Below, piece by piece: positions 22,687 to 33,157 of a stretch of 64,000 nt of DNA. Position 1 is the stretch's first letter; each line of letters begins with the position of its first letter. The DNA is taken from assembly GCA_039111635.1 (NCBI GenBank), contig JBCAQO010000010.1, positions 1,240,001 to 1,304,000 on the forward strand. The letters are read 5' to 3'. Origin of the DNA: Heterobasidion occidentale. Its lineage: Eukaryota; Basidiomycota; Agaricomycetes; Russulales; Bondarzewiaceae. The notes beneath the pieces were generated by a model, which did not search any database, had not been told where the DNA came from, and was given only the letters and a program-made list of their open reading frames with translations. Both the position numbers and the translations under genes were made by a program.

Positions 22687-24256
22687 CTCAGTCGCTCAGA
22701 TGCCCATCTCTTCCAGTATCGTGTGGCGAGCGTTTCTATGCCTACATCGGTGCTTCACTGTGGCAATCTGTGGTCCATAGTGTTGGCCGTGGACCTCGCT
22801 CATCTCGGGCGCGGGACGTGGATTCGGGGACCTGTCTACCTACGTCTAATCTGGCCCATCCTTCTTTTTGTCCGTAAGCTCTGAAACATAGGATGGCGCA
22901 GGCGATCAAGGATTGATAATTGGGCATAGATAACTCTCGACGATCTAAATGCCAGTGTGTTGGATCCTCTCCCGCTCAAAATTGGCTAGGCTCTGTGCCA
23001 AACTCAAAAAGCAGAAGACACACTGCAAGAATCCGGATTGCGCGCGTCAGTTGTACTTCCCAGCATCGCGAGCCTCTGGCGGGTAGGAACACAGAAGATA
23101 CTCGTAAGGCGCCACGTCTACTCTCATCCGGTCGAAAGGAACAAATGAATTGATTACGATTGTTCAGGGTTCTGTGCGACACACACTATCACCACTCCGA
23201 CCCGCGCGACCGGAGTCAATTCAATCGATCACTGAATTGTACTCCTCCAGAGCCCGCGGCATGTTTCTGCGCACGATCATCATCCTGCACGTCGAATAAT
23301 CTACGCCATTTACCCGCCTCTGGGCCAACGGGGATCCTAGATTGTTTCCGCCCTGTCTTACTTATAGTCTTGCCCGTCCACAATGGCCGTTTCCCCCTCA
23401 GGGCAGCGCTACACACCGTGTCGTCAGGTCTATGAGCTTTCGTGTCATACCAATCCAGGTAGCCTGCGTGTAATATTCAGAAGTTTTTGATAACAATTTA
23501 TGTCTCTCAAGCACAACAGTCATCAGCTTGCGCACGGGAGGGACAAGCTCTATCGAGTTGCACATTCCCATGAAAAAAGTTGCGAAGGGCTTTGGGGCGT
23601 CACGCCTTCGCGAACCCGACAAGGCGCGCAATTTGCGCCCCGATGCACGCGGATTCCTTCTCCGCCCATCGATCGTGCCGGGATGAGGGTGGCGAGGTAC
23701 GCAAATTGCACGCTCGTTGGCTCCGCCACGCGCATGGCGCGCACGATGGCGCCGAGGATGCGTACACGAGCGCGACACGAGTGAGGTTGAGCTCATTGCC
23801 CTTGAGCTGCATGATCGCCTTGCCCAAAGTGATGGTGGTTGTTCTTTCAAAAAGTGAGAGGCACATCGGAAAATGGTTGTCATCCAGATGAATCGTACGC
23901 GACTGGAATCAACGACTGGACATTCCTCGTTGCTGGTGTATGTGCGTTGCAGCGCCATGTAGACTACGGGTGGGGGTGGAGTTTCCAAAAAAAATAGAAC
24001 CTGATACACGGGAGATGTTGATCGATAGCTTTTACGTGACCGAGGCGTGTGTATGTGATCCGGGTTCAAGGTGGAGTTGCCTCGACGTAAAGCGTGTTAG
24101 GTTATGTGCACGCACAAGAACAAAGGAGCTGCAAGATATTTCGCAAGCCCAGAGCGCTCATGGGTAAATATAAGCATGCATCGACACCTGCACCACTCTC
24201 TTCAGCACACCCACTATCTTCACGTTTCTACAAACAACAAACTATCTCAATTAACG
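22687..24256. other. Intergenic region with an unassigned minus-strand open stretch
   Basis: About 1.57 kb. The minus strand at 23398-24069 is open for 223 codons in one frame, with other frames partly open, and begins with a plausible MALQRTYTSNEE segment near 23960. I do not recognise it and see no continuous spliced model, so it may be a remnant or chance. A TATA-like TAAATATAA sits at 24165, about 85 bases before the zinc-finger start. Confidence 0.4.
24165..24173 (+). promoter_or_regulatory. TATA-like box of the zinc-finger gene
   Basis: TAAATATAA lies about 85 bases upstream of the ATG at 24257. The decayed copy at 47.3-49.1 kb keeps a related AATAAAAA at the equivalent place, so the promoter was copied with the gene. 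Confidence 0.35.
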
Positions 24257-26013
24257 ATGTCTTTTCACCAGAACCAGTACTCACCTCTATATACTCCAGA
24301 TGGGGCCGCCTCCAATTATTCCACACTCTCGAACACCCTGTCCTCTACAGCCGGCGGGTCACAATCGGAAGAGCCAACTCAGTGTATGATCAATAGCTTC
24401 CCAGCTCCCACCTCACAGTGCGAGTCGTCCATCGTCTTCCCGCAGGCGGAGACGTATTCATATGGGTATGCCTCCAACGACAGTGGCCCGCCTTATAGCC
24501 ACATGTCGCCACCCCAGTCCACGACCTGGACTGGCGATCAGAGTGGCACCGACGACAGCGTCCTACTGGGCCACCACGTTTCCATGTTCAACACCCCCAC
24601 GGTGGGCTATTGGGGTGCATCGGCCCAGATGCTGCAATCGCAGCCCAGCTGCCTGCCCGCCACACACGGGATCACCAACGAGCACAACGTGAGTATCGCA
24701 TTTGTTTGCGGTATGCGATGGCGCCACTCACCACGATGAGCCATCAGAGGTTGGTCGAGGTCCCGAGCACCTCCTTCGTGGATCGGTCACCTGTCTACGC
24801 AGAGTCATTCCACGAAGCATCGGTGGCACATGTAGATGGTGACAGCGTGTTCAACCAAGTCGAACAGTTCACCTCCAATGCCGTCACAATGATGATGGCG
24901 AGCGATACAAATGTCTACTTCACCAACCCTGCCGCTGTCACTCCTCTGCAATACTCGCAGCCACCCCCCAGCTACACTCAGAACATATATTCGCCCACGC
25001 ATCTGCCCACAACATCGCCCAACGCTCACACCATATATGACCCCTCACCGGGCCCTCACTCATCATACCTACCGTATCACGGCATGGTTGACCACAGGGG
25101 AGGAGTACCGTTCTCGGACGGCCTTACCGACGATGTCCCCACCTGGATGGCGCGGAAGCGCCAGATCTCTGATGGCCGCGACAAGGGCCCATCCACAGAG
25201 CGGCGCCAACATAGACTGGGACCGACTGATGAAGGGAACAGACCGCCGCCAGATGGCGAGAGGGGTCTTGTCGCAGTGACTGCTGCCTTACCTGATGGAG
25301 GGCAGCAATCAGGCAAGACTCTAACAAATCCCAACAACATATACAAGACATTTGTTCTCGAGGAAGGGATCCTTCGAAAGCAACAAGACCTTGCAGGTAT
25401 ATCATCGGCTGAGCCAGGGTCTAGCACACAGCGGGGCCCCAACCGACCAGCGGAGTACGATGATGCGGCTAGGCGACAACCAAGGGTCGCAGACAACGGC
25501 AGGAGCAAGACAAACGATGGAGCGTCGTCGTTGTCGACCGGGGTGGCCTGCATATGGCCCGTGGGCACCGCGCCCAACGATAAGCCGTGCCCGCGGACCT
25601 TCGCACAATCCCAGAACATGTTGCAACACGTCCGTAAGGAACACCTCCGCGTAGCGATAAGGTGCCCGCAGTGCGGCACGTACATCACCCAAAGGCTGCA
25701 CGCGCACCAAGAGACGTTGATCTGTCGCCTTCTCGTGGGGGAGAGTGATCTGGACTGGGAGCGGAGGGCGCGGAATGCGCTCAAACGCACAGAGGCTATG
25801 GGAATTGTAAACGGGCGGGAGCTGTCTGATGGCGTAGTCCGGGAACTCGTGAATGCGCTTCGACCCCTCATACAGGCTGGCCGCTCACGACCGACGGACG
25901 TCGTCCATGGCATCGATGCGTGGATGAGGGAGGATAGCGGGGCTGAGTGGGGATGGCAGAGGAGCACAGATATCGTATGGACGCGGCCCACCGCCCACAC
26001 GTTTCCTTCGTGA
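24257..26013 (+). CDS. C2H2-type zinc-finger protein with long disordered N-terminus
   Basis: Two exons (24257-24688 and 24748-26013) join in phase 0 across a 59-nt GTGAGT..CAG intron and give 565 residues. Residues 1-380 are rich in Ser, Pro, Tyr, Gln and Thr and look disordered. The C-terminal third has a zinc-binding block: VACIWP...KPCPRTF..NMLQHVRKEH followed by RCPQCGTYITQRLHAHQ and a later Cys, giving one Cys/Cys/His/His finger and a second Cys-rich half. After it comes a helical, charged tail (RARNALKRTEAMGIVNG to LVNALRPLIQAG). It is probably a DNA-binding regulator; targets are unknown. Two related sequences lie in this window: a 3' fragment at 31031-31640 (+) and a decayed copy at 47492-49116 (-). 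Homology extends about 350 bases past the stop, so a genomic unit, not only a coding region, was copied. Confidence 0.75.
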
Positions 26014-27747
26014 GGGTTTTATCGTCCTGTGGTCGATCGCTATCAATCCGGATCTCTTCCCCTTTCTCTCCAAGTCGCCATTTTCTGTTCCGTTCCGCGC
26101 TGTGAATGTGTCTGTACTTGCATGCAATGTCACGTACCGACATCTCATCCACGCGTCGCTGTCCTCGGCCGACAAAGCAAGCACGACAAAGACGCATGCT
26201 ATCAAGATTCAACTGCAGGTCTGACATGAGAACGCGACTTCCTCCTGATCTGCCTAACTGATTCACGATTTAAGGAAGAGTCTGGAGTAGTAAGAGGCGG
26301 TACATGACCGAGATGGCCTAAAATGCTCAGCACGTGGCGCTATCGCGTCGCGAAAACAACCCGCGCTCTGCCGCCCTGTTAACAACGTCCCATCTGAAAG
26401 CCTTGAACAGATCGTCTGAGGGTTATATTCTATTTAATGGTTCCAGGAAAAGCATCGACGCGTGCGGCGCGTCTGTAGTAGCAAAGAAGGTCTTAGATCC
26501 GTGGTTTTTCTGAATATCAGGATATAAATATCTCTAAGGTGGCACTGTCCGTGCTGTGAGCAGCTTTATTTCAGGATCCCTCGCAGCGTGCGAAGCTCGG
26601 AATCAAGTCATAGAGCGAGGACGGAATTGGTTCGAGGCTTTTGACCAAGATGTCAAGATGGCGGGCACGCTCCGCGCAAAGGACAGTCCTTGTTCGCAGC
26701 CCGTCTCCTATAAGAGAATGCGGCATCAAATGGGAGCGCGCGCTGCGTTACTTGGCCGCGATCATCGAAGCAACAGGTCTGGAAGGCATGTTCCACGGCC
26801 CGCCGAGCGTCAGAGACATGCAAGGTGTCGCTCCTGGACAGGAGCTGAGCCTATATGAAGGCAGGGTTTAGGGCATAACGTCTAAGACGACCATTATTTC
26901 AAAGATGTGTGTGTCCCCCGATCAGGAAGATGGAAACTCACAAGGTTGTTGTAGATGTTCACTCCATCTTTCGAATTCGGAGCTTCTTTGGAAAAGGCCA
27001 GGCGAGAGCGTCAAGAGTGCACACCTTTAATACGTTGTGCGCGAGGACCGGCGTCCTCGGTATCGATTGAACCTCTTCTGCGCGAGCATACATGCCGCCG
27101 GCTGGTTTAGGGCCTGCTTGCAGAGCCCGAGTGCACTGAGATATGCAGCAGGGAAGAAAGCAGAGCGTGGCGACGTGTTAGGATCCTGCAGTCTGGCCCG
27201 GCGGAGTCGAGTGTTGAATCTGCTAAATTTGATGAAGAAAAGCGCGAGGTTCACGATGGGGCGAACGTACGCACGTGTCTCATAATGCGAGAAACTATGT
27301 TTGGGATCTGAGAAAGCGGAGGAAGGACGACGATGGACTCTGATGCGTGAGTTGCTCTCGCACAGCGGAGGAGGCCATAAGAAGCTGCGTATGAAAACAG
27401 TAACGGGCGGCGCGATGCGTTGTATGTTCACTCGTACCACTTGTCGCATCCTGATCGTAGTTCCCGCTAAGTTTGATGCTCGGACCGTGAGCCACAACAC
27501 AACTGATATTTTCCAGATGTCGGGTGTTCTAGACACATGATGGGATATTGGAGAGGGTACAACATACACGACGTCTTCAAGCTGTTGCGAGATTCTGCAA
27601 CGTCAATACAGCGGAGGAGGCTCCTGGCCATCCGTGGTCTACTAAAAATATTCAAGGATTAGATGACGTGGATCCCATCTTGGCGCTACTTACCATAGTA
27701 TATTCTTTAAGGATCGCGGGCCTCTGATCTTGAGCTTTAATCCAAGG
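26014..27747. other. Intergenic region; first part is the repeated 3' flank
   Basis: Bases 26014-26380 match the flanks of the other two zinc-finger copies (shared stretches such as GATCTCTTCCCC and TGTACTTGCATGC). From 26380 to 27747 short open frames occur on both strands (26641-26871 +, 27027-27569 -) without recognisable families. They might be remnants of a lost gene. Confidence 0.4.
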
Positions 27748-28776
27748 CTACGTCCCGGTCATGACTTCGTATATGTCCCCGTCGTCCACAGGCGCGCGTC
27801 GTGACAGCCGCTGGCTCCAGAACCGCATCACAGGCTCCCACTCGTCGCGCGTACGGGGCATGGAGACCTCTCCTTCCTCTCCTCCCTCCTCGTCCGTGAG
27901 CTGAACGGGGAAGCGCGCTTCGGTGACGGTATCGAAGGCTTTGCGGAAGGCCGCGAGAGAGGAGGCGGCCGAGGGACTGATTGCGGAAGGGCGGTGGAAG
28001 TAGAAGAGCGGGGTCGGGCAGGCCGGCATGCCCGGTGTGGGGTAGGAAAGAAGGGAGCCGCAGACAGACACCACAGATCCGAGCGTACCCACGCCTGTGC
28101 TCGCGTCACCCTCCTTCTCTTTGTCTTTTCCCTTCCCCTTCTCCGCCTCGCGCGCCCATCTGACTACGGTCTCGACAGCAACACTCCCGCCCTGCGCGAA
28201 CCCAAACATATGCACTCTATTTGCAGGCCATTGGCACTCTGTAGTGAGGTAGGAGATGACGGTAGAGATGAGGCCGAAGGCTGGCGTCGGATCCGCTTGT
28301 GGGTCAGGCTCGGCGAGCGCTGTGAGGGAGGGGTACCACTGGAACCCGGGAGCGTCAAGGAAGGGAAGTCTAGAGAAACGAAAGGCGAGAGATGAGGTAG
28401 AATGGAGCGGGAAGATGGGGTTGCACTCACTGCAAAGAGGCACAGAGCGCGAGCGTAGCCGTCTGCGAGAGATTGAGCGCACGCCCGAGACTCGCGAATG
28501 GGCCATGCGTATCGCCTGAACCGCGAACGATCCAACCCCACAATCATGTTCACGTCCAAACGTGAGGACAAGACTACGAATGAGAAGTCAGACGGACGGA
28601 CCGAGGCCGTGGAGGAGGACGAGGAGGTTCTCGTCGACGCCATCGGGGCTCGGGGTGTACGTGAATGGGATCGGGAGCGCTGATGCGTTCGGCGCCGGCT
28701 TGGTGCGTGGAGACCGGCGGATCTGTGCACCGACGTCAGTGCTGGCGCGGACGTGTATGTCTGTAGGGTCTGGCAT
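27748..28776 (-). CDS. Acyl-protein-thioesterase-like alpha/beta-hydrolase, predicted inactive
   Basis: Three exons give about 300 residues of the phospholipase/carboxylesterase (acyl-protein thioesterase) family. N-terminal exon: MPDPTDIHVRAS to DENLLVLLHGLG; second: GDTHGPFASLGRALNL...LALCASLQ; third: LPFLDAPGFQWYP and onward to YEVMTGT before the TGA at 27748. The usual nucleophile elbow G-F-S-Q-G-G reads G-F-A-Q-G-G (VHMFGFAQGGS near 28205), so the catalytic Ser is Ala. The usual HGxxD and GHxxxxE motifs with the acid and His are also absent from the C-terminal half. It keeps the fold but should not hydrolyse esters by the standard mechanism; a binding or regulatory role is inference. A Lys/Glu-rich insert (KGKGKDKEKE) lies after the elbow. 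Confidence 0.8.
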
Positions 28777-29848
28777 GAAGAATCACAAGCGGTCGATGGT
28801 AGAGGACTTGGTGGACATTGACCAGCATTGATCGCATCAGAATTGCATTTTGAATATGCGGCAGAGATCGGCATGTCACATGTATATCTTGCATCAGCGT
28901 CCTCGCGCATATTTCTCTCATCGATTCCACTCTCCCTTTCAGTGCCCCAATCTCCCTCAATGCGCAAGGAGCACAAGCCCCGGGTTTGATACTGTCATCG
29001 ATTTCTTGCCGCAGAATTGTACTTTCGTTACTGTGAATCTTGACCCGGGTACAGATTTTGAACTCCTTACTCCGCGAACAACTTTACCGGACCTACGATC
29101 GATTAGACCTGGTTTTCAGACCCGAGCTGGAACCTCTGGACGGAGCATATACACCAGCAGACACCAGCTTAGATGGCAGGCCTCGAAGCAAGGGGTAATA
29201 GCTGATCAAGCCATGCCCCCCACGCATGCAAGTCCTACGTTTCCGCTCTCTCACATCCAACAAGTTTATTGGCTAGTCGTGTCAGGCTTCGAGCTGACAG
29301 GGTTTAACTTCTCCATCAATAATGTAGATGTCAGACATCGCGAACGTTCTCCTAATAAGGGTCAAAGCCAACGTCAGCGGTATGGTGGCAGGGGCTTGTC
29401 CCATCGACTCACCGATATGACGCAAAAAGTCCCCAAAGTCGCAAACGATTCAGTCGTCAGCTATGGCCGTTCGAGAGTTCGCCGCAGCGCGCACAATTGG
29501 ACGGGTCTCCAACTGCGCGAGAAGTCGACCTCGACAGCATTGGTAAGAAATACAGATACAGTACATGTTGTCTGATGATGTGCTAAGAATCCCTCTGGAA
29601 CCGAAAACTTGTAAAAACAGTGACAAGACGCAAAAAGTCCCCAAACTCGCAGACGAGTTATCAGCTACGGCCGTCCGAGAGTCGGCCGCAGCGCGCACAA
29701 CTGGAATTCGGCTGCACGAGAAACCGACATCGACCGAATTGGTAAGAAATACACGTCGGTACACATTGTCTCATGATGTATCAAGAATCTCTCTGGAACT
29801 GAAAACTTGTAAAAACATGGGAGCCAAAGAAAGAAAGTCTGAGGGCCT
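28777..29848. other. Intergenic region with a tandem duplication
   Basis: About 1.07 kb between two minus-strand genes. It holds the promoter of the hydrolase-like gene and a two-unit tandem repeat (29419-29817). The plus-strand open frame at 28850-29575 has no family features and is partly built from the repeat, so it is not called. Confidence 0.5.
29419..29817. repeat. Two-unit direct tandem repeat of about 200 bp
   Basis: Unit 1 (29419-29619) and unit 2 (29627-29817) both start GACGCAAAAAGTCCCCAAA and both end GAAAACTTGTAAAAACA, with shared blocks such as CGCAGCGCGCACAA and GGTAAGAAATACA. They are offset by 208 bp, and the second unit is about 10 bp shorter. The divergence indicates an old duplication. 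Confidence 0.85.
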
Positions 29849-30526
29849 TTAGTCCTCGTACGGGGGAGGGTCCGAAATACGACAATCTGGTGGAGTTCTG
29901 GGGCTATATAGTAACGATGATGTTCGAGGTTCGACTATCGTACTAAAGGGACGTTGGGCGGAAGACTGTCGGGGAGGAACGATCTGGGAAGCCGGTCCTT
30001 CTTCCAAGGATACCAGGGTGTCAGATAGTGGTAGTAGTTGAGAAGTTTGAGTAGGTACGACGGGCGAACCCTCCGGTACACCGGAAGCGCTAACGGGACC
30101 ATGATGCAGACGTGTATAGATCCCTGACCGGAGCTGCCTGAGCTCGCGCCGCAGGCGCAGGTAGAGTACGACAGCCGTCAGGGCCAGAACCAAAGACACG
30201 CTCACGAAAACTGCGCCGCTGATGATGAGTGACTTTGAGTGGTTATGAGAATGGGGATGAGAGCTGGAGGTTAAAGGGAAAGAGAAAATCGTGGCCGTTG
30301 GAACAAAGGAAATCGTGGCCGTTGATGGGACGCTGTGCAATGGAGTGTCGGTGAGTGAAGTGGTAGGAAGAATGGGAATATAGGGGGGCGCGATGGGCGT
30401 CAAGTGGGGCGCGATGGACGTAGGGGTGGGCGCGATGATGGGTATAAAGGGGAACGTGGTGAACGTCAAGTAGGAGTAGGATGGGCTGTCGGAGGGCCTC
30501 GGCACTTGTGGGCCACCATACTCCAT
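29849..30526 (-). CDS. Single-pass membrane protein with C-terminal PPPY motif
   Basis: An uninterrupted 225-codon frame from MEYGGPQVPRPS (30526) to a TAG at 29849. The N-terminal 110 residues are Pro/Thr/Ile/Ser-rich and probably extracellular; there is no obvious cleavable signal. One membrane segment (SLIISGAVFVSVSLVLALTA, about residues 112-136) is followed by the basic stop-transfer LRLRRELRQLR and a 90-residue cytosolic tail. The last residues read DPPPYED, a P-P-x-Y motif of the kind bound by WW domains of Nedd4/Rsp5-type ubiquitin ligases. This layout is common in Agaricomycete single-pass proteins of unknown function. An adaptor or receptor regulated by ubiquitin-dependent sorting is inference. 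Confidence 0.7.
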   Translation of the reverse strand: MEYGGPQVPRPSDSPSYSYLTFTTFPFIPIIAPTPTSIAPHLTPIAPPYIPILPTTSLTDTPLHSVPSTATISFVPTATIFSFPLTSSSHPHSHNHSKSLIISGAVFVSVSLVLALTAVVLYLRLRRELRQLRSGIYTRLHHGPVSASGVPEGSPVVPTQTSQLLPLSDTLVSLEEGPASQIVPPRQSSAQRPFSTIVEPRTSSLLYSPRTPPDCRISDPPPYED

Positions 30527-31030
30527 GGGAAGATAGGGAAGTGAGCCTCGCGCGCACGTGCAGCCGATGAGGTCAAACGCAAAGCAGATCGAAGGAAGAA
30601 CGGCGGGAAACCTGAACTTGCGGCCTAGAACACGGTATTATATACAACGACAAAACCCGACAACGAACACAGCATGGTATCAAAAATCCAACGAAGACAG
30701 CAATTCCGGAAGTCGACGAGGATACATCTCTGACGCCATAGAGACTGCATCATTGCCCGAGAACATCATCCCATCGTGCGAGTGTGGCTTCAGGCCCGTC
30801 GCAGACGCTATCGCACAAGTTCCAAGCAGGACATCTTTTGTCCGATCCAGGTGTCGTCGCACAGACCCTGGCGTTCTGCACGGGCCGCCCATAGGATACC
30901 TCCTCTGCACACCACTCGAGGCATTCGCATACGCTTGGTGACAATCTGATCATCAAAGGCAGCCAACTGTTCAGTTCGGGCAGTCAAGACAACAGTTGGA
31001 GGGTATCGGGCTTTGTACAGCCACTTGTCA
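30527..31030. other. Intergenic region
   Basis: Upstream of the membrane protein (-), so it should hold its promoter. The plus-strand open frame 30558-30941 shows no family signature. Nothing else seen. Confidence 0.45.
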
Positions 31031-31640
31031 GTGCACGCGATAGTGGAGGCGCTCCTCTGACCCCTCATGGAGGCTGCTGGCTGGCCGTTCACGAGCGACA
31101 ATGGCATCGATTCGTGAATGAACGTAATCGATAGCGGGACCGGGTGGGGATGGAGAAGGAGCACAGGCATCGCATGGACGCGTCCCGCCGCCCACACTTC
31201 TCCCTCGCGAGGGCTTCATCATCCCGTCGTCGATCACCATCGATCCAGATCTCTTCCCCCTTCCTCCGAAATCGCCGGTTTCTGTCCCGTTCCGTGCTGT
31301 AAATGTTAGTCTCCTCAGCAGACTGATGAATAGTTGATGACGAATCGAACATAGATACAATAAACGTGCCTGTACTTGCATGCGGTGCCACGTACCGACA
31401 AGTGATCCCTCGACCGACAAAGCGAGCACGGCACAGACGCTTGCCATCGACGACTTGACCGCAGACATATGAGAAAAGCGACTCCCCCGTGGTCTACCCG
31501 GCCGATGTACGATCGAAAGCTAGAAAGCTGGAAAGAGTCTGTAATTAGCAAGAGGCGTTGCCCACTGCCACAGCGAATACTTACATGCCCGAGAATTGCC
31601 CGAAAATGCCCAGCACGTGGTGCCATCGCGCCTTTGACGA
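31031..31640 (+). pseudogene. 3' fragment of the zinc-finger gene unit
   Basis: From about 31031 the sequence aligns by eye with the last 140 coding bases and the 3' flank of the intact gene at 25870-26380. Shared blocks include TGGGGATGG, ACGCG(T/G)CCC(G/A)CCGCCCACAC and TGTACTTGCATGC. The zinc finger and everything upstream are absent, and the coding part is broken by stops (TGA near 31113). A segment of about 60 bases near 31311-31370 is present here but not in the intact locus. It is on the same strand as the parent, about 5 kb away. Confidence 0.7.
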
Positions 31641-31900
31641 CGCTACCACCCGTGCATGACCTCCCGCCCATCTCTTGCACGGTCGGTCTTCAATCCGTTG
31701 CGTTACAATTTCCGAGTCTGTCGAATTCTGTCTGTAAACCCCCGGAGTATTATCTATCCCACCTGAACCCACGTGTAGCGAGAGAGCGAGAGAAAAAGAA
31801 AGAAAAGCAGCGCAGCGAGCCCCAGGACAGTGTGCGGCTTGTCCAGGCGTAGCGACCGCAAAGAACATCGAGGCGGGGGCCTGCCTTCGACGGCGCAGAA

Positions 31901-31932
31901 CGACCGACCGACCGACCGACCGACCGGCCGAC
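31901..31932. repeat. CGAC tetranucleotide microsatellite
   Basis: Six to seven near-perfect copies of CGAC. Confidence 0.85.
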
Positions 31933-32387
31933 AGATACAGCTTAGATGGACCGAGTCGGCGGCGGAACGATGAGCGATTGAGCCGTCCAACAGCAATACA
32001 CTTTCACCCGCTCTCGCTTAGCGGAGGCGCCGAGCGCCGCATCGGACGGCGAGAGAAGACGTGGTCCTGCGTACGCAGTCTCCGTGGCTGCTGGCCCAGC
32101 AACACAGACAGGAGCCGCGAGCCGCGATCCTTCGAGAGCGAGATGGCCCCGCGGGTACACCGTCGGCGCGCACGCAGCAGAGCCTCGGCCGACCGACAGG
32201 CAGAGCGGCGATGCGCGGGAGAGATGCTACGGGCGGCTGCTACGGGCGGCTGCTACGGGCTGCTGCTATAGGCGACATCAGAGGGTCGCCGGCAAGGGCG
32301 GTCGCCGGCAAGGGCGGTCGCGAGACGAGCACTAATGGTAGGGAGCGTCGCCGTCGCCAGGAAGGAGCTGCGCTCGTGGGGGCGCAC

Positions 32388-32430
32388 AGCACGACACAGC
32401 ACGACACGGCACGACACGGCACGACACGAC
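32388..32430. repeat. GGCACGACAC-type 10-bp tandem repeat
   Basis: About four copies of a 10-bp unit (CACGACACGG and variants). A second run, GGCGA x5, lies at 32546-32572. Confidence 0.75.
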
Positions 32431-33080
32431 AGAGAGCCACGGTACCGCCTGGGTTCCCTCGCGCGCGGTCTGCTGCGCTGCCCCGCGGCCGGAGATGCGC
32501 GGCGCGCGGCGCCAGGATACGATACGAAACGAAACGAACCAGACCCGAGGCGAGGCGAGGCGAGGCGAGGCGTGGGAGGCCGTGGCGCGTCTGTACAACA
32601 GAGCGAAAGAAACGAACGCGATGGAACGACCGAGACGACCGAAACGGACGAAACGAACGAAACGAACAACGCGCCAGGCGGCGCCGCCGCCGCGCAGCAC
32701 GGGCGCCGAACACGGACGGCAGAGCGCACGGAGCGCCGCGCCGCGCGACCGCGACCCTGACCGCAACCCCGAGCTTGCGTGTGCGTGCGCGCGCGCACGG
32801 GATCCGTGTGGGCTGCGCGGCGCGGGGCGCGGAGTCGAGCGGGGCACGAGCGGGGCACGGCAGTCGTCGAGGGGCTGCGCGTGCGGTGCTCGACGGCGAT
32901 GGGACGGGACGGGACGGTACTACATGGAGGAGGACTAGATGGAGGAGGACTGCATGGGACGGGACTACATGGGACTAGATGGAGGAGGGAGGGGGGTGCT
33001 CCTGCCGCTGGCGTGCGCGCGCCATGCGGGAGCGGGGAGCGAGAGCAGGACAGAGCAGGATGGGATCCTGTCTGGCATGC

Positions 33081-33157
33081 CGTGCGGTGCGTGCGGTGCG
33101 GTGCGTGCGGTGCGGGCGGTGCGGTGCGTGCCGTGCATGCGGTGCGATGCGTCGGGT
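33081..33157. repeat. GTGCGTGCGGTGCGG-type minisatellite
   Basis: Imperfect repeats of GTGCGGTGCG units over about 75 bases in the GC-rich region; further GATGTG/GACGTG hexamers lie at 33391-33420. Confidence 0.75.

Noticed and set aside
23398..24069. 223-codon minus-strand frame
   Set aside because: Not recognised; no consistent spliced continuation. Kept only as a note in the intergenic entry.
25077..26000. 307-codon minus-strand frame
   Set aside because: It is the antisense shadow of the zinc-finger coding sequence; the plus frame has the conserved Cys/His residues and is shared with the copies.
28850..29575. 241-codon plus-strand frame
   Set aside because: No family features, partly made of the tandem repeat, no splice-supported extension.
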